Numbered from the stretch's first letter, positions 39,901 to 49,760 are shown. The stretch is 52,942 nt of DNA from Flavobacteriaceae bacterium (GCA_017852075.1 JAFMLQ010000010.1:1-52942), one strand, 5' to 3'. Numbers and translations are program-made. The notes: a model not told the origin generated them from the letters alone.

Positions 39901-40714
39901 TTTCTATTTGAGGGTAAGTCAGTTGCTTCGCCATAAGAATCGACCTGTGAGCAAGTGGGATATTGAAAAATTTATTCTCAATAAATTTGATTGGCTCTCT
40001 CATGTGGTTTGTATAAATGCAAACGGAAAAAGCAATAAGCCCACATTAAAAATATTGTGTCTCAAAAAAATTGAAAGCTTTCATAATATAGAGGAGGTCA
40101 AATTGAGCATGGCTGAGATGAACTTAATCAAAAAGACTTTAAATGAATACGTGTCTGCCTTTGCTGATTTCGAACTGGTAAATCCTGTTTTTGAAGATAT
40201 ACTTATAAAGTGTAAACTTCGATTTAGGGATGTGCCAATCGGAAAAGGGATAGAACAACTCAATCAAGATTTATTCAAATTTATTTGTAACTGGAGAGTA
40301 AGTGCTGAAGGAAGCTATCCAGACTTGAATAATAGAATAAAAAAATACGATATCATTAAATTCATCAAGGAGCGCTCTTACATCGCTTTTGTAACAGGAA
40401 TTTCGATGGTGCATTTTAAGCAGCAAGAAGACGGAACAATTTCTGCACACGATACGGCTTTGAAGGAAGACACCTCCGAGTTTATTGAAACGGGTACCCC
40501 ATGGTCTATCATTGTACCGCGAAACAGCCACAAGATTGAAATACTTGCTAAAGACGAATATCACGCCCCAGAACCGACTAACTTCAGTGAATTAGGAATT
40601 AATAAATCATTTGTAATTGTAAAGAAAAATGAAAAAAAATTGATTGCCAATAATTTTACAGAAGATGAATCAAAAGGAGATACCAATAATTTACAATTTG
40701 AATTAAAAATTTAA
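36974..40714 (+). CDS. Baseplate J-like protein (Pvc11-like), large
   Basis: A 1246-residue protein starting at TTG (no closer ATG). It matches the large Bacteroidota baseplate J/gp6-type eCIS proteins: N-terminal helical segment ('YKDILDPNNVLIDDRSISDK', 'TAFTYYNRKNKPEGNFTPLL'), long beta-rich middle, and a C-terminal gpJ-like part from about residue 980 ('YLRVSQLLRHKNRPVSKWDI', 'IEKFILNKFDWLSHVVCINA'). It forms the wedge ring that converts contact into sheath contraction. It is several hundred residues longer than the phage gpJ, as in related clusters. Confidence 0.87.
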   Translation: MRTDYKDILDPNNVLIDDRSISDKILLLKRLSTAFTYYNRKNKPEGNFTPLLETDESFLIAEISKFKVAEEDQKRLNLIASFDRSSSEKEKGQIFVQYINLTAQMLNYVSNWYTASKKNNLTEQSSKIELELELAIENKLARNFHQFQNYLSFFKEKELIDDTVFINENDYNSVVWKTASDKKIEPIFDYDEPVELINNCLKKMILISSEIFEVIYSLSNKSKKLLEASLYNNNNHKAHIGLLFSFLELMNYVQKDINTFSKKHLDLFYKTILQQDLVATQPVKTFITIEIEENSNEIILKNDNLLIAGQYEDGSVVKLQMEEDIKLNNVKIAELLTVFISRNSDLDFNSNYQLIASIYFRQIANSIAEVNSFNSNETTFSTLGRDQNFLTFNEMTMQTADVGFMISSSILKLDRSDRKIKIDLSFSISSINYLSDLIIDISNNTQLNEEEVFFRVFSKAFNIEYTTELGWFAVEDYEIIAPEDWTSATISLILNLNKLAPAFKNFDSLIHQLDIETQHPVLRINLNQTNFYNSYSFLNTLELVKIQMDVEVNNLKKIKIYREGQLIDNNSDFELLGPLAKYGSKVYIGCEELFNKKVSEFSLNWNYTNIPPNCKNIETYYEGYSNGFDNSSFKLKLSALSDFNYFDSQKKDFTFNLFETDADDSLSNVRNVSFKSLSPLKITPNFKIDSTYLNEFSNDIETGLLKMELVSPMEGFGFDIYPKIYADAMAKKYSSKKAKTEKEIREPFSPLVSNIQVDYKASTTFIFSDSGRSENDALENNEFFQISPFGIQKTFSNNLISSKRLFYDFSNEGELVIGLSSQKPFTGLNLLFEITKSENTDYEFSRKIDWYYSSFEGWKKIETDQILYDETFNLMKTGIISFRFPSDFARSSKILNPDKFYLKACSVDKADQFSLVKSITTNATIGKEVESSLSANRIEKLKAKSVEGFEKKIPGVIAVNQPFDSSTFKIKEEEKDFYLRVSQLLRHKNRPVSKWDIEKFILNKFDWLSHVVCINANGKSNKPTLKILCLKKIESFHNIEEVKLSMAEMNLIKKTLNEYVSAFADFELVNPVFEDILIKCKLRFRDVPIGKGIEQLNQDLFKFICNWRVSAEGSYPDLNNRIKKYDIIKFIKERSYIAFVTGISMVHFKQQEDGTISAHDTALKEDTSEFIETGTPWSIIVPRNSHKIEILAKDEYHAPEPTNFSELGINKSFVIVKKNEKKLIANNFTEDESKGDTNNLQFELKI

Positions 40715-40717
40715 GTC

Positions 40718-41452
40718 ATGGGGATAAAAAATAGAGAGACTTTAAAAAATTATTTTAAAAAAGGAGGATTAGCTACTGAAAAGCAATTCATAGATTTAAT
40801 CGAATCATCCATGAACATTATTGATGATGGGATTTCAATGAAACCAGATACGGGGCTGAAGATCAATCCTTTGGGTGAGTCTTCAAAACTCATCTCGTTT
40901 TTTAAGAAGAATTCACAGAAAGAAGCGGAGTATTCCATCGATATTAACAATGGAAATGAAGGTTTGTCTTTTCACGGTGAATTGGATAAAACGCTAATTA
41001 AACTTAAAAAAGAAGGTAAAGTAGGGATCAATTGCTCGGAACCCGAACACGAGTTGGATGTAGACGGAACAATAGGAATTAAAAGCAGAGTGGGAATGTA
41101 TGCCAAAGGATCTATTCCAGCCGATGGAAAGTGGCATCCCATACTCTCTGATCTGGATGGAATCGTTGCTTTCGAAATTACAGCAATAGCAAAAGGAAAA
41201 ATAAACACAGGACACTATTGTGTTTCTCACGCTATTGCACTCTCAACTTACGGAGGAAGAGGTTCAAAATCGAAAATTAAAAACACTACAGCCTACTACG
41301 GAGGATATCGGGATAAAATTATTTACAAATGGACTGGGACATTACACAGTTTTAGTTTGCTTGCTAGAACTAGAAGGGATTACGGAGAGGACCCCGTATC
41401 AAAATCTTCTTATACCATAGATTACAACGTTTCAAGTTTATTAAAAATTTAA
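40718..41452 (+). CDS. Tail-fibre-like protein, candidate receptor-binding part
   Basis: A 244-residue protein. The opening 'LKNYFKKGGLATEKQFIDLI' followed by 'ESSMNIIDDG' is a motif I associate with Bacteroidota CIS and fibre proteins. The middle 'VGINCSEPEHELDVDGTIGI' is the fibre repeat of the 'VGIGTxxPxxxLDVxG' kind. The last 130 residues form a distinct beta domain rich in Tyr, Arg and Lys ('TTAYYGGYRDKIIYKWTGTL') that could contact a target. It lies between the two large baseplate genes, with 3 bp or less on each side. Confidence 0.7.
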   Translation: MGIKNRETLKNYFKKGGLATEKQFIDLIESSMNIIDDGISMKPDTGLKINPLGESSKLISFFKKNSQKEAEYSIDINNGNEGLSFHGELDKTLIKLKKEGKVGINCSEPEHELDVDGTIGIKSRVGMYAKGSIPADGKWHPILSDLDGIVAFEITAIAKGKINTGHYCVSHAIALSTYGGRGSKSKIKNTTAYYGGYRDKIIYKWTGTLHSFSLLARTRRDYGEDPVSKSSYTIDYNVSSLLKI

Positions 41453-41454
41453 TT

Positions 41455-44211
41455 GTGTCAAAACCTAAATTTATACTACCGGATCAATACGATACCAAAA
41501 GCCAGAGATATGATGAGCTATTGGAAGAGGGTATTGACTGGGTCCAAAAATTCTCGGGTAATTTATGGACCGATTATAATTTTCACGATCCGGGAATTAC
41601 TTTCCTAGAACAACTTTGTTTTGGAATTACAGATTTGGGTTATAAGACAAATTTCCCCATCAATGATATCTTGTTTATCGGTCAAGATAAATTTGATTTA
41701 GAAGAGAAAAATCTTTTTTACCCCCCTCATAAAATTTTACCCACTAGCCCAATTACTACCACAGATTTTAGGAAACTGATCTTAGACAAGATCGATGCAG
41801 TCCAAAACGCTTGGATAGTAGCAGAAAAAGACAACCTTCAAAACATTTCTGGTCTCTATAGTGTCAAGGTACAATTAGGCGATAATTTGGATCAGAAAAG
41901 TCAGGAAAGCACCTTAAAACAAGTTGATGCATTGTTGATGAACTACCGTTGTCTTGGTACAGACTTTAGCCCTTCTGAACCATTGAGAAAAGACGAAATT
42001 AGGTTCGAGTGTGATATTACTTTAGATTCTTTTGCTGTTGGAGAGCAAGTTTTGGCAAATATATTTAAGGGCATTGAAGACAGTATTAGTAACAAGCCTG
42101 TTTTCAGTGATTTTAGTGAAATGGAAGAAAAGGGGCTCAAGGTTGAAGATTTATTTACTGGAACCTTCACTGAAAAGGGCTACCTCGAAGATTTCGATTT
42201 CAATGAAAAGACGAGTGAAATCTATATTTCTGAAATAAAAGAGATCATTTATAATGTGGAAGGCGTGTTGGGACTTGAAAATTTAGTTTTCTTCAAAAAT
42301 GACATTAAAATTTTTGACGATTATATCCCCTTTGATAACGATGCCTACCCAAGTTTGATTAAAGCTGATGAAAGCTTTTTTGACGAACAAAATGATGGAA
42401 TTCGCTTTTATAGAAATGAATCCAACTACAAGATAGACAAGATTATTTTTAAGCAAATTTACGATTCTTTGATTGTTGAAAGTAAGGAAGTTTACAAGCA
42501 AAAATTTAAAAATAAATTGAACAGTTCCAAAGGGAGGTTTAGAAAGGAACAGTTTGAAAAATATTATTCTATAATGAGGGAACTTCCTTCGCTTTATGGT
42601 TTAAGAGAAGAAGAACTTCCTTCAAAGTCTTCTAATTTGAGAAAATCTCAGGTAAATCAACTCCGCGCTTATTTGTTGCTTTTTGATCAGCTGATGGCTA
42701 ATCATGTGAGTCAATTGTCCAATATACGTCAACTTTTTTCGGTTGATTTAGCCTTTCCAAAAACCCTCTTTGGGCAAGTTCCCACAGACGTACCTCAACT
42801 GGAAACTATTATAGGAGAGGATACAGATGACTATGCGCAGTTTCTCGCCAATTCGATCGAATCGAAAAGCGAATATTACACGAGAAAGCACAAAATTTTG
42901 GATCATCTTATGTCGCGTTTTGGCGAAACTTTTGACACCAGCTTACTCGGCAAAGTCTACAAGTTACAGCACGAAAACTGTACTGAGGAAGAGGTAAATG
43001 AATTGATGTTATCCACGAAAGTTAATTATGCAAAAAATCTTGTTTCTTTAGGTTTTGAAAGAAGCCAAAGTTCAGATTACACCAGTAAAGAGAATACTGA
43101 AAACCTTTCTGGCATTGAAAAACGCTTGAAACTTAAATTGGGCATTACCAATGCTATATCTGATTCAATTTTAAAGTCCTTTTCTCGAGATTCGAGTTTA
43201 AATGAAATGAATCAGACTTGGAAAAAAAGAGAAATTCAAATTGACAACAGTCCTGGGCTTGAAGTATTAGCCCTACCCCAAAAAACTTATTTGGATAAAA
43301 AAATCCATTACCATTTAACCGGTGTAACTTCTTTTAAGTTTTTATTTATCAATGGAATAAAGCGTAAAAATTATAAGTTGATTTCATCAAAAGGAACCTT
43401 CAACATCTTGTACAAAGGGATTGATGGTGTTCCACCAGCTGTAGTTTATCAGTCGAAAAATTTAGCGGAATGTGAGCAAGCAATAGACTCTGCTATCAAT
43501 AAAATAAAAGAACTCGACGCCAAGAGTGAAAGTTTTTTCATGGTAGAAAATATATTACTTCGACCTGTTTCTCATAAAGATTACACCCTTATTTTTTATG
43601 ATGCAAATGGGGGGAAATACATTGAAAGCTATTTTAAATCTGAACAAGATACCCTAAGAGATTTGAAAAGTGACTTTTCCATTTTGGTAGCAGACAAAAA
43701 GAACTTTAATGTGGTCAAAAAATTAAACTCAAAAAACTTTGAGATTATTTTATATGATCTACTTAATCGTCCGCTATTTAAAAGTGCTAAGTCATTTAAA
43801 AGCGAGGATGAGGCTAAAAGAGAAATACCTATAATGATTCAGTTTTTTACGAAAATAATTAACGAGAATCAAATAGATGAGTTCAGTAAAATGGTGATCG
43901 TCAATGACATTTCAAACAAGTTCCCTGACGGTTTTAACTATTCTAATCATATCAATTTTATCTTTCCTGATTGGCCATTGCGATTTCAGAATAAAGAGTT
44001 TAAAAATCACCTCAATTCTGTAGTACAAGAATATATACCCGCTCACTTAACCTACGATATTTTTTATTTGGATGTGAATCAAATCGATCAATTTGAACAA
44101 ACCTATTCCAAATGGAAAAGATTGAAAAATACCAGCCGTATGGATCAAGTGGACTCAAAATCACTACAACTCATTCAGTTGCTTATGCAATATAAAAGAG
44201 ATGAGGAATAA
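41455..44211 (+). CDS. Baseplate component (Pvc12-like)
   Basis: A 918-residue protein starting at GTG. 'NLWTDYNFHDPGITFLEQLC' followed by 'FGITDLGYKTNFPINDIL' is the family signature of the second large baseplate protein in Bacteroidota eCIS clusters. A central coil (about 355-520) holds 'LRAYLLLFDQLMANHVSQLS' and the C-terminus has 'FIFPDWPLRFQN' and 'VQEYIPAHLTYDIFYLD'. It pairs with the preceding J-like protein in the baseplate wedge. Its end overlaps the tape measure gene by 11 bases. Confidence 0.88.
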   Translation: MSKPKFILPDQYDTKSQRYDELLEEGIDWVQKFSGNLWTDYNFHDPGITFLEQLCFGITDLGYKTNFPINDILFIGQDKFDLEEKNLFYPPHKILPTSPITTTDFRKLILDKIDAVQNAWIVAEKDNLQNISGLYSVKVQLGDNLDQKSQESTLKQVDALLMNYRCLGTDFSPSEPLRKDEIRFECDITLDSFAVGEQVLANIFKGIEDSISNKPVFSDFSEMEEKGLKVEDLFTGTFTEKGYLEDFDFNEKTSEIYISEIKEIIYNVEGVLGLENLVFFKNDIKIFDDYIPFDNDAYPSLIKADESFFDEQNDGIRFYRNESNYKIDKIIFKQIYDSLIVESKEVYKQKFKNKLNSSKGRFRKEQFEKYYSIMRELPSLYGLREEELPSKSSNLRKSQVNQLRAYLLLFDQLMANHVSQLSNIRQLFSVDLAFPKTLFGQVPTDVPQLETIIGEDTDDYAQFLANSIESKSEYYTRKHKILDHLMSRFGETFDTSLLGKVYKLQHENCTEEEVNELMLSTKVNYAKNLVSLGFERSQSSDYTSKENTENLSGIEKRLKLKLGITNAISDSILKSFSRDSSLNEMNQTWKKREIQIDNSPGLEVLALPQKTYLDKKIHYHLTGVTSFKFLFINGIKRKNYKLISSKGTFNILYKGIDGVPPAVVYQSKNLAECEQAIDSAINKIKELDAKSESFFMVENILLRPVSHKDYTLIFYDANGGKYIESYFKSEQDTLRDLKSDFSILVADKKNFNVVKKLNSKNFEIILYDLLNRPLFKSAKSFKSEDEAKREIPIMIQFFTKIINENQIDEFSKMVIVNDISNKFPDGFNYSNHINFIFPDWPLRFQNKEFKNHLNSVVQEYIPAHLTYDIFYLDVNQIDQFEQTYSKWKRLKNTSRMDQVDSKSLQLIQLLMQYKRDEE

Positions 44212-47200
44212 TGATATTCTTATAAGGCAAATCATTTTTGATTTGGACATCGCTTCACAGGCTGATTTCCAAGCCTATACCATATCCATTTCTCAAATTG
44301 TTAAAGAGCGTATTGGACCCATGCTAGAAGATATCGCTTTAAAACACTATGGCAATAGGGACATCGTGGTTAAAAATCTAACGGTTAATTTAGATGAAAT
44401 TGATCTGGAGAATTGGGAGGCATACGAAGGAACTGTATATGATCAATTGTTCAATCAATTAAGACTTACAGAGATTCCTTCAAACAACTATGACCCGCTT
44501 GATACTAGATCTCTAACGCTTAGTGAACTCTTGAGTTTTATCGCTGAATTTGGTCTTTTACCCTGGAGCTACAATACCAAACAAAAGGTTAATTCTTTTT
44601 TTAAAGATCAAATTGAACAATTTAAAAACAAGAACTCACTCTTCAATATTTTAATCAGTAATCAAACTGCATACAGACGAATTTTTAATGTACTTGACCC
44701 AAAAAGTAGTCAGCAATTTTTAAAATTTCTTTTAAAAAGGGATTATCCACATTATAAGCGCTTACAGGATTTTAATAAAAGTTTAGTCAAAATAAGGGGA
44801 CTCTCCCCTACGCTTGGTTCAATCAAAAAAGAGGAATATCATATTCTAAAATACTTTTACGAAAACGCAAATAATTTAGATCGAAGTATTCAGCAAAGCG
44901 TTGACCATTTAAAAAAAACCTACTCTTTAAACTCAAATGAACTGAATAAGCTCAATCGTATTGAAAAGAAGGTAAACGCATCTAGTGAGTCACTTAATGA
45001 ACAATTGCAGCTCACAGGATCAGCGTTTAAAGCACAGCATTTTAAGCAACTTATCCAGTTACTCATTAAGCTTGAAAACAATAATAGTCTCAAAAAAACA
45101 CTTGGCTCAAACGATTTTAATGACCCCAGTTCTGTGAGCAAGTTTTTTGTAAAGGGTGATTTTTTTAAAACGCTTAGAAAGATCGTACAGCTCTATAAAA
45201 AAAATCAAAATTTAAGTGAGCAAAAACTGGTTAAAAAACTGCTTGATTTCCTAATTCAAAATAAGGCCTCTAATAAGTTTGAACAATCTGTTGTATTAAG
45301 ACTAGGAGATGCCATTTTTGGTGAGAGAAAATTCGAGTCTTTGAGAAGCGCTACCCGTTTTAAAAACCTTCTTAGTGCCCTTAAAATAAAATCCGTAGAA
45401 TCTTTTGTAGAAGTAATCGATATAATAGATACTATACTCACTTTGGAAACTAGGAATATCAAAAAACACAAGATTCAAGCAAGGGCTTTAAAAGCATTAT
45501 ACCCTTCTTTAGAAAAAACAAAAATCAATGAGCTTTTTGTTGCAGTCCTAAAAAGTTTTGATGTTGATCGCAAGCTCCCTACTTTCTTTCAGGTGGATTC
45601 ATTGGATGAGCAAAAGATTTCAAAGATTTTTGAGCAAGTAAGGAAAATGCAAACTTTACCTAATCGACCTACTTCGTTAGACTCAAATTATTTTGAATTT
45701 ATCCTCAATATTGATAATGAGATGACTCATCTTGAAGAATCCAAAAAAAGATCAACGGATTTTATAAGTATAAAAGACATCTTAAAAAGCACTAAATCTC
45801 TTCTTGAGTTTTTAAAAGCATATAGATTAAGGGAAGAAGTGTTAAACAGCTTTTCAGTTCTAAGCCTTCAGCCTTCTACAGAAAAAGCATTTTTTGCACT
45901 GCTAAAGACAAATTTTCAATCTTGGCTTCTAATAGAACAAGCCTTGATCAAAATTCAAGATCAAATTCATTTTTCCGATCTGGATTCCAAACAATTCCGC
46001 GCTGTTTTGCGTTATTTTTTGATTAAATCATTGGCGAGTGGAGCCTCTACTAAAGCGTTCTATACTGGAGAATTCACCTTTAACTTTTTGAGTTTTATTG
46101 AACTTCAATCTAGTATACATCTCAATAAACTAAAGGAAGTATTAATTGAGGGAACGATCAGTTCTGAAATTGAAGAAGTTGGTTTTGGTTTTAGTGTGTA
46201 TATTGATAATACCTCATTGGATGTGCTCCCTCAAAAAACCAAAACGACCCTTTTCTACAAAAATGTCTATTATTCCTATTTAAAAACAAAGACAGTTCCC
46301 GAATGGTCTTCACTTGAGTTAATAGATGATTTTGAAATAGTTAATTTTTTAAAAGTTCTGATTGACAAAAATGATGGCTTATTTTTAGAAACCTTATTCA
46401 GTCAAAAACAGATTACCAAAAACCTGCTGATCTTCTTAAAAGAAGTATCTAAAGATTATTTTAAAAGCCTGATCGATATACTGCAAACAGAAAAATCGCA
46501 AGGCTTTCTTCTTAAGTTATTTACCTCACTAACTAAAGATCAATCAAATCAATTGTCTCCTTATGTATTATTCGAAATCATTGTCGATAATCAGCTTTGG
46601 AAAATTAAAAACCCGCTCTACCTCAAAACTAGGTTTACTGAAATCTTAAAATCCATAAACCCTGAATGGGCAACCCTTTTTAAGAATAAAATCACTGCTG
46701 TTTTTAAGGAAAAGGATATGGATGTACAGCTTGGTAAAAACTGGTCTGAAAAAGAGTACCAGTTTTTGATGAGTTATTTCTTGGACAGCGGAAAGGTAAC
46801 TGTCAGCCAACAGTTTTCTAAGAATGAAATTATTGAACAGTTAGTAGATTATTTGGCTAAAAACCCTGAACGCGCTATCGGTTATTTACTAGAGTTTAAT
46901 ATGACTCGCATTAGTGAAACAGCTGCTTACAGAGAAGTTTTTACTAGAGATCTTATTCTTACTACAATAGAGGCTCACTTTTCAGACGCACCTCTTTTTT
47001 TAGCAGAAATTCAAACTTATTTTAAGGAGATAGAAGCTTCGGAAACAGCTGATGCATTGTTTTATAAAAGTTTAGAGTTGATCCTTTCAAATTATGTGGT
47101 AGAAAATAAGAGTAAACAGTCTGTTATCCCCAAGCTCATCAACTTGGTCGCAGAGTTTAAAGGAAAAAGCTATACTGGGTTGATCAAGAAACTCAAATTA

Positions 47201-48364
47201 CTTTTTGAGCAAAGCCAAAGCAAACCGATAGAACAGTCGCTGGTGTTGAACAGAATAAGTAACGATGAAATCAAATTAGATACGTTTAGGCATTATATCG
47301 AACTCGGTTTTTACCCATTAGAAGTGAATGAAATCGATCAACGTGATCTATTTAAAAATCTTGTAAAGACCTACCCTCTTTTATTAAAAAAGCGATTGCA
47401 TCTCTGGTCTCAAGACACAGAAAAATTGAAGCGACTTTTTAAATTGGTAATAAAAGAACATGAAAGGCGCCAACTAATCGCTTTAGTTCATCCACAATTG
47501 TTACAACTGCTGGATGCCCTACCTGAAATGATTAATTTAATGCTTAAAGAAACCCCAATAACTTTTAGCAAAAAACCCTTCAGTCCAATGCAGCTTCGGG
47601 TACTTTTGTCTTTGTGGGCCAAAACAAATTTTATTGTCAATCCTTATGAGTTGGTTGTTGGTGTAATTAAAGATTTTTTAACGGAAAGCAAGATAAGCGA
47701 TGAGTATTTTAGACTTCAACTAGATGCTCTTCAAGAGGATCTTAAAAGTGATATTAAATTAATTGAGCTAAAGCCCTTTTTTGAGCAAACTGCTAAAAGA
47801 AGAAAACCGGATAAAGTTGAAATTTTGAAAGAAACCAACTTCAATAAAACTGAGCTGGAGGAAGGTGTTTCTATCAACAATTCAGGATTGGTTATCGCCT
47901 GGCCTTTCTTAAATATTTTATTTTCAAAACTGGATTTGATTGAAGATGGAAAACTGAAAAGTGATGAAGCAATTCAGAAAGCTATAGCTGCTACGCAATA
48001 TTTAGTAGATGGGAAAAATGAGATAGACGAAACAGAATTATTGTTGAATAAAATTTTATGTGGGGCAGACTTGGATTTTTATGTTGACGACACCTTAGAA
48101 CTCAATGAAATTGAAATAGGAATATGTGACATGGCCCTTAAAACCATTGTGGCTCAATGGGGTAAAGTAAAAAGTGTAGCCACTTTAAGAGATTATTTTT
48201 TTAAGCGCAAAGGAGTATTAAAATTTGATGAAAATTCAGGAGCCGAATTGCATGTTGAAAAAGAAACCAGAGACATCCTGATTAAATTTCTACCATGGAA
48301 TCTTTCCGTAATTAAGACCAGTATAATGAATACGAAATTGATCATTCATTGGAAATACAATTAG
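44201..48364 (+). CDS. Contractile injection system tape measure protein candidate
   Basis: A 1387-residue, almost entirely helical, Lys/Leu/Phe-rich protein. Its N-terminus 'DILIRQIIFDLDIASQADFQ', 'ERIGPMLEDIALKHYG' and 'IVVKNLTVNLDEIDLENWE' fits the conserved opening of the CIS tape measure family (PF19268). The rest is low in motifs, with repeated helical pairs, and the C-terminus has 'SGLVIAWPFLNILFSKLDLI' and 'LILNKILCG'-like segments also typical of the family. Tape measure length sets tube length. No transmembrane helix is evident. It starts inside the previous gene and ends 2 bp before the ATPase ATG. Confidence 0.8.
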   Translation: MRNNDILIRQIIFDLDIASQADFQAYTISISQIVKERIGPMLEDIALKHYGNRDIVVKNLTVNLDEIDLENWEAYEGTVYDQLFNQLRLTEIPSNNYDPLDTRSLTLSELLSFIAEFGLLPWSYNTKQKVNSFFKDQIEQFKNKNSLFNILISNQTAYRRIFNVLDPKSSQQFLKFLLKRDYPHYKRLQDFNKSLVKIRGLSPTLGSIKKEEYHILKYFYENANNLDRSIQQSVDHLKKTYSLNSNELNKLNRIEKKVNASSESLNEQLQLTGSAFKAQHFKQLIQLLIKLENNNSLKKTLGSNDFNDPSSVSKFFVKGDFFKTLRKIVQLYKKNQNLSEQKLVKKLLDFLIQNKASNKFEQSVVLRLGDAIFGERKFESLRSATRFKNLLSALKIKSVESFVEVIDIIDTILTLETRNIKKHKIQARALKALYPSLEKTKINELFVAVLKSFDVDRKLPTFFQVDSLDEQKISKIFEQVRKMQTLPNRPTSLDSNYFEFILNIDNEMTHLEESKKRSTDFISIKDILKSTKSLLEFLKAYRLREEVLNSFSVLSLQPSTEKAFFALLKTNFQSWLLIEQALIKIQDQIHFSDLDSKQFRAVLRYFLIKSLASGASTKAFYTGEFTFNFLSFIELQSSIHLNKLKEVLIEGTISSEIEEVGFGFSVYIDNTSLDVLPQKTKTTLFYKNVYYSYLKTKTVPEWSSLELIDDFEIVNFLKVLIDKNDGLFLETLFSQKQITKNLLIFLKEVSKDYFKSLIDILQTEKSQGFLLKLFTSLTKDQSNQLSPYVLFEIIVDNQLWKIKNPLYLKTRFTEILKSINPEWATLFKNKITAVFKEKDMDVQLGKNWSEKEYQFLMSYFLDSGKVTVSQQFSKNEIIEQLVDYLAKNPERAIGYLLEFNMTRISETAAYREVFTRDLILTTIEAHFSDAPLFLAEIQTYFKEIEASETADALFYKSLELILSNYVVENKSKQSVIPKLINLVAEFKGKSYTGLIKKLKLLFEQSQSKPIEQSLVLNRISNDEIKLDTFRHYIELGFYPLEVNEIDQRDLFKNLVKTYPLLLKKRLHLWSQDTEKLKRLFKLVIKEHERRQLIALVHPQLLQLLDALPEMINLMLKETPITFSKKPFSPMQLRVLLSLWAKTNFIVNPYELVVGVIKDFLTESKISDEYFRLQLDALQEDLKSDIKLIELKPFFEQTAKRRKPDKVEILKETNFNKTELEEGVSINNSGLVIAWPFLNILFSKLDLIEDGKLKSDEAIQKAIAATQYLVDGKNEIDETELLLNKILCGADLDFYVDDTLELNEIEIGICDMALKTIVAQWGKVKSVATLRDYFFKRKGVLKFDENSGAELHVEKETRDILIKFLPWNLSVIKTSIMNTKLIIHWKYN

Positions 48365-48366
48365 AA

Positions 48367-49722
48367 ATGAACCAGACTAGTAGTGAAATAGAAAAAAACT
48401 CGATTACTTATTCAAACGATTTGGCATGGCTAAACGAATTAATTGAAGTGCGTTTTAAGCAGCATTTTTCAAATGAATTAATTGATAACAACAGCTTTAT
48501 TCCACCAGATTTAACTCATGATGACAGTAAATATGCCAACTGGGTCAAAAAGCTAGCGCTTAATAATTTTGAACGCCTGGTGGTCATATCATCTTTAGCT
48601 TACGAGTACTCATCAAATGTTTTTGACAAGTTTTTGATCAAAAACAAAGGATTGGATAAGCGCTTTACTGAGTTTGGAGGCAAACTAGATGATAAAAATT
48701 CAAGATTTATCCCTACCCTTGAGACCCTTGTTTTTCTTTATTACGGAAATGAAGTAGGATCAAAATTTCATGCACAACGTCTGTTCAACGAAAATCATGT
48801 CTTTAATAGAAATGGGGTCATCAGTTTAAGTTTAAAAACAGAGAACGACTCTGTGCTATCGAGAATTCTATCCCTTTCGGAAGAAATCATTCAGCTTCTT
48901 ACATTGGGAGTAGAGTTCAAACCAGATTACAGCACAGAATTCCCTGCCAAACTTATTAAAACTGAAATGAATTGGGAGGACCTAGTTTTAAATCCAGTCA
49001 TACTTGATGAAATTCAAAACATTAATACTTGGCTCTTACACAAAGACGAAATTAATCAAAGCAAAGTTTTGAGTAAAAAACTTAACAAAGGTTATAAATG
49101 TCTTTTCTACGGACCTCCAGGTACAGGAAAAACCCTTTCTACGCTATTGATAGGGAAAAAGAACAATAAAGATGTGTATCGTATTGACCTCTCCCAGATA
49201 GTGTCTAAATATGTTGGGGAAACAGAGAAAAACCTGGCTAAAATATTCAATATAGCAGAAAATAAAGATTGGGTGCTGTTTTTTGATGAGGCTGAATCTT
49301 TATTTTCCAAAAGGACAGCAGTAAATGACTCAAAAGACAAATTTGCCAATCAGCAAACAGCCTATTTGTTGCAACGGTTAGAAGAATACAAAGGCTTGAT
49401 AATCTTGGCGACCAATTTAAAACCCAATATCGATAGTGCTTTTTCTAGAAGGATACAATCCATTATTAATTTTTCTATGCCAGACTTAAGAGAGCGAAAA
49501 ATCCTTTGGACTAATTTCCTAAATGAAATGGCGACTGTAGACAAAGATACCATTGACCGCTTATCGAAGGATTTTAAATTAAGCGGAGGGAGCATTAAAA
49601 ATGTAATCCAATTCTCTTGGTTGTTGGCGAAAAGGAACGGAACTGAAATATCAGAAAAAATAATACTTCAAGGCATTCGCAGGGAGCTAAATAAGGATGG
49701 AAAGTCTATTGATTCTATATAG
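48367..49722 (+). CDS. AAA+ ATPase of the eCIS (Pvc15-like)
   Basis: ATG at 48367, 2 bp after the tape measure stop, is preferred to the in-frame TTG at 48349. The 451-residue protein has a helical N-domain with 'ANWVKKLALNNFERLVVISS', then an AAA+ core: Walker A 'FYGPPGTGKT', Walker B 'WVLFFDEAESLF', sensor 1 'IILATNLKPNID', arginine finger region 'AFSRRIQSIINF', and a small lid domain to the end. In PVC the homologue is needed for particle assembly. It is not a ClpV: it has a single ATPase domain and no sheath-binding N-domain. Confidence 0.95.
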   Translation: MNQTSSEIEKNSITYSNDLAWLNELIEVRFKQHFSNELIDNNSFIPPDLTHDDSKYANWVKKLALNNFERLVVISSLAYEYSSNVFDKFLIKNKGLDKRFTEFGGKLDDKNSRFIPTLETLVFLYYGNEVGSKFHAQRLFNENHVFNRNGVISLSLKTENDSVLSRILSLSEEIIQLLTLGVEFKPDYSTEFPAKLIKTEMNWEDLVLNPVILDEIQNINTWLLHKDEINQSKVLSKKLNKGYKCLFYGPPGTGKTLSTLLIGKKNNKDVYRIDLSQIVSKYVGETEKNLAKIFNIAENKDWVLFFDEAESLFSKRTAVNDSKDKFANQQTAYLLQRLEEYKGLIILATNLKPNIDSAFSRRIQSIINFSMPDLRERKILWTNFLNEMATVDKDTIDRLSKDFKLSGGSIKNVIQFSWLLAKRNGTEISEKIILQGIRRELNKDGKSIDSI

Positions 49723-49760
49723 TAAATCTTTATCTTAGTAATAATCTTAGACACTAAATT

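Noticed and set aside
25216-49722. Type VI secretion system
   Set aside because: No TssJ/L/M membrane complex, no TssB/TssC pair and no ClpV; the sheath is a single gene, the ATPase is Pvc15-like and a DUF4255 cap is present.
25216-49722. Prophage or R-type tailocin
   Set aside because: No capsid, portal, terminase, integrase or replication genes; baseplate and tape measure genes are of the eCIS type and order.
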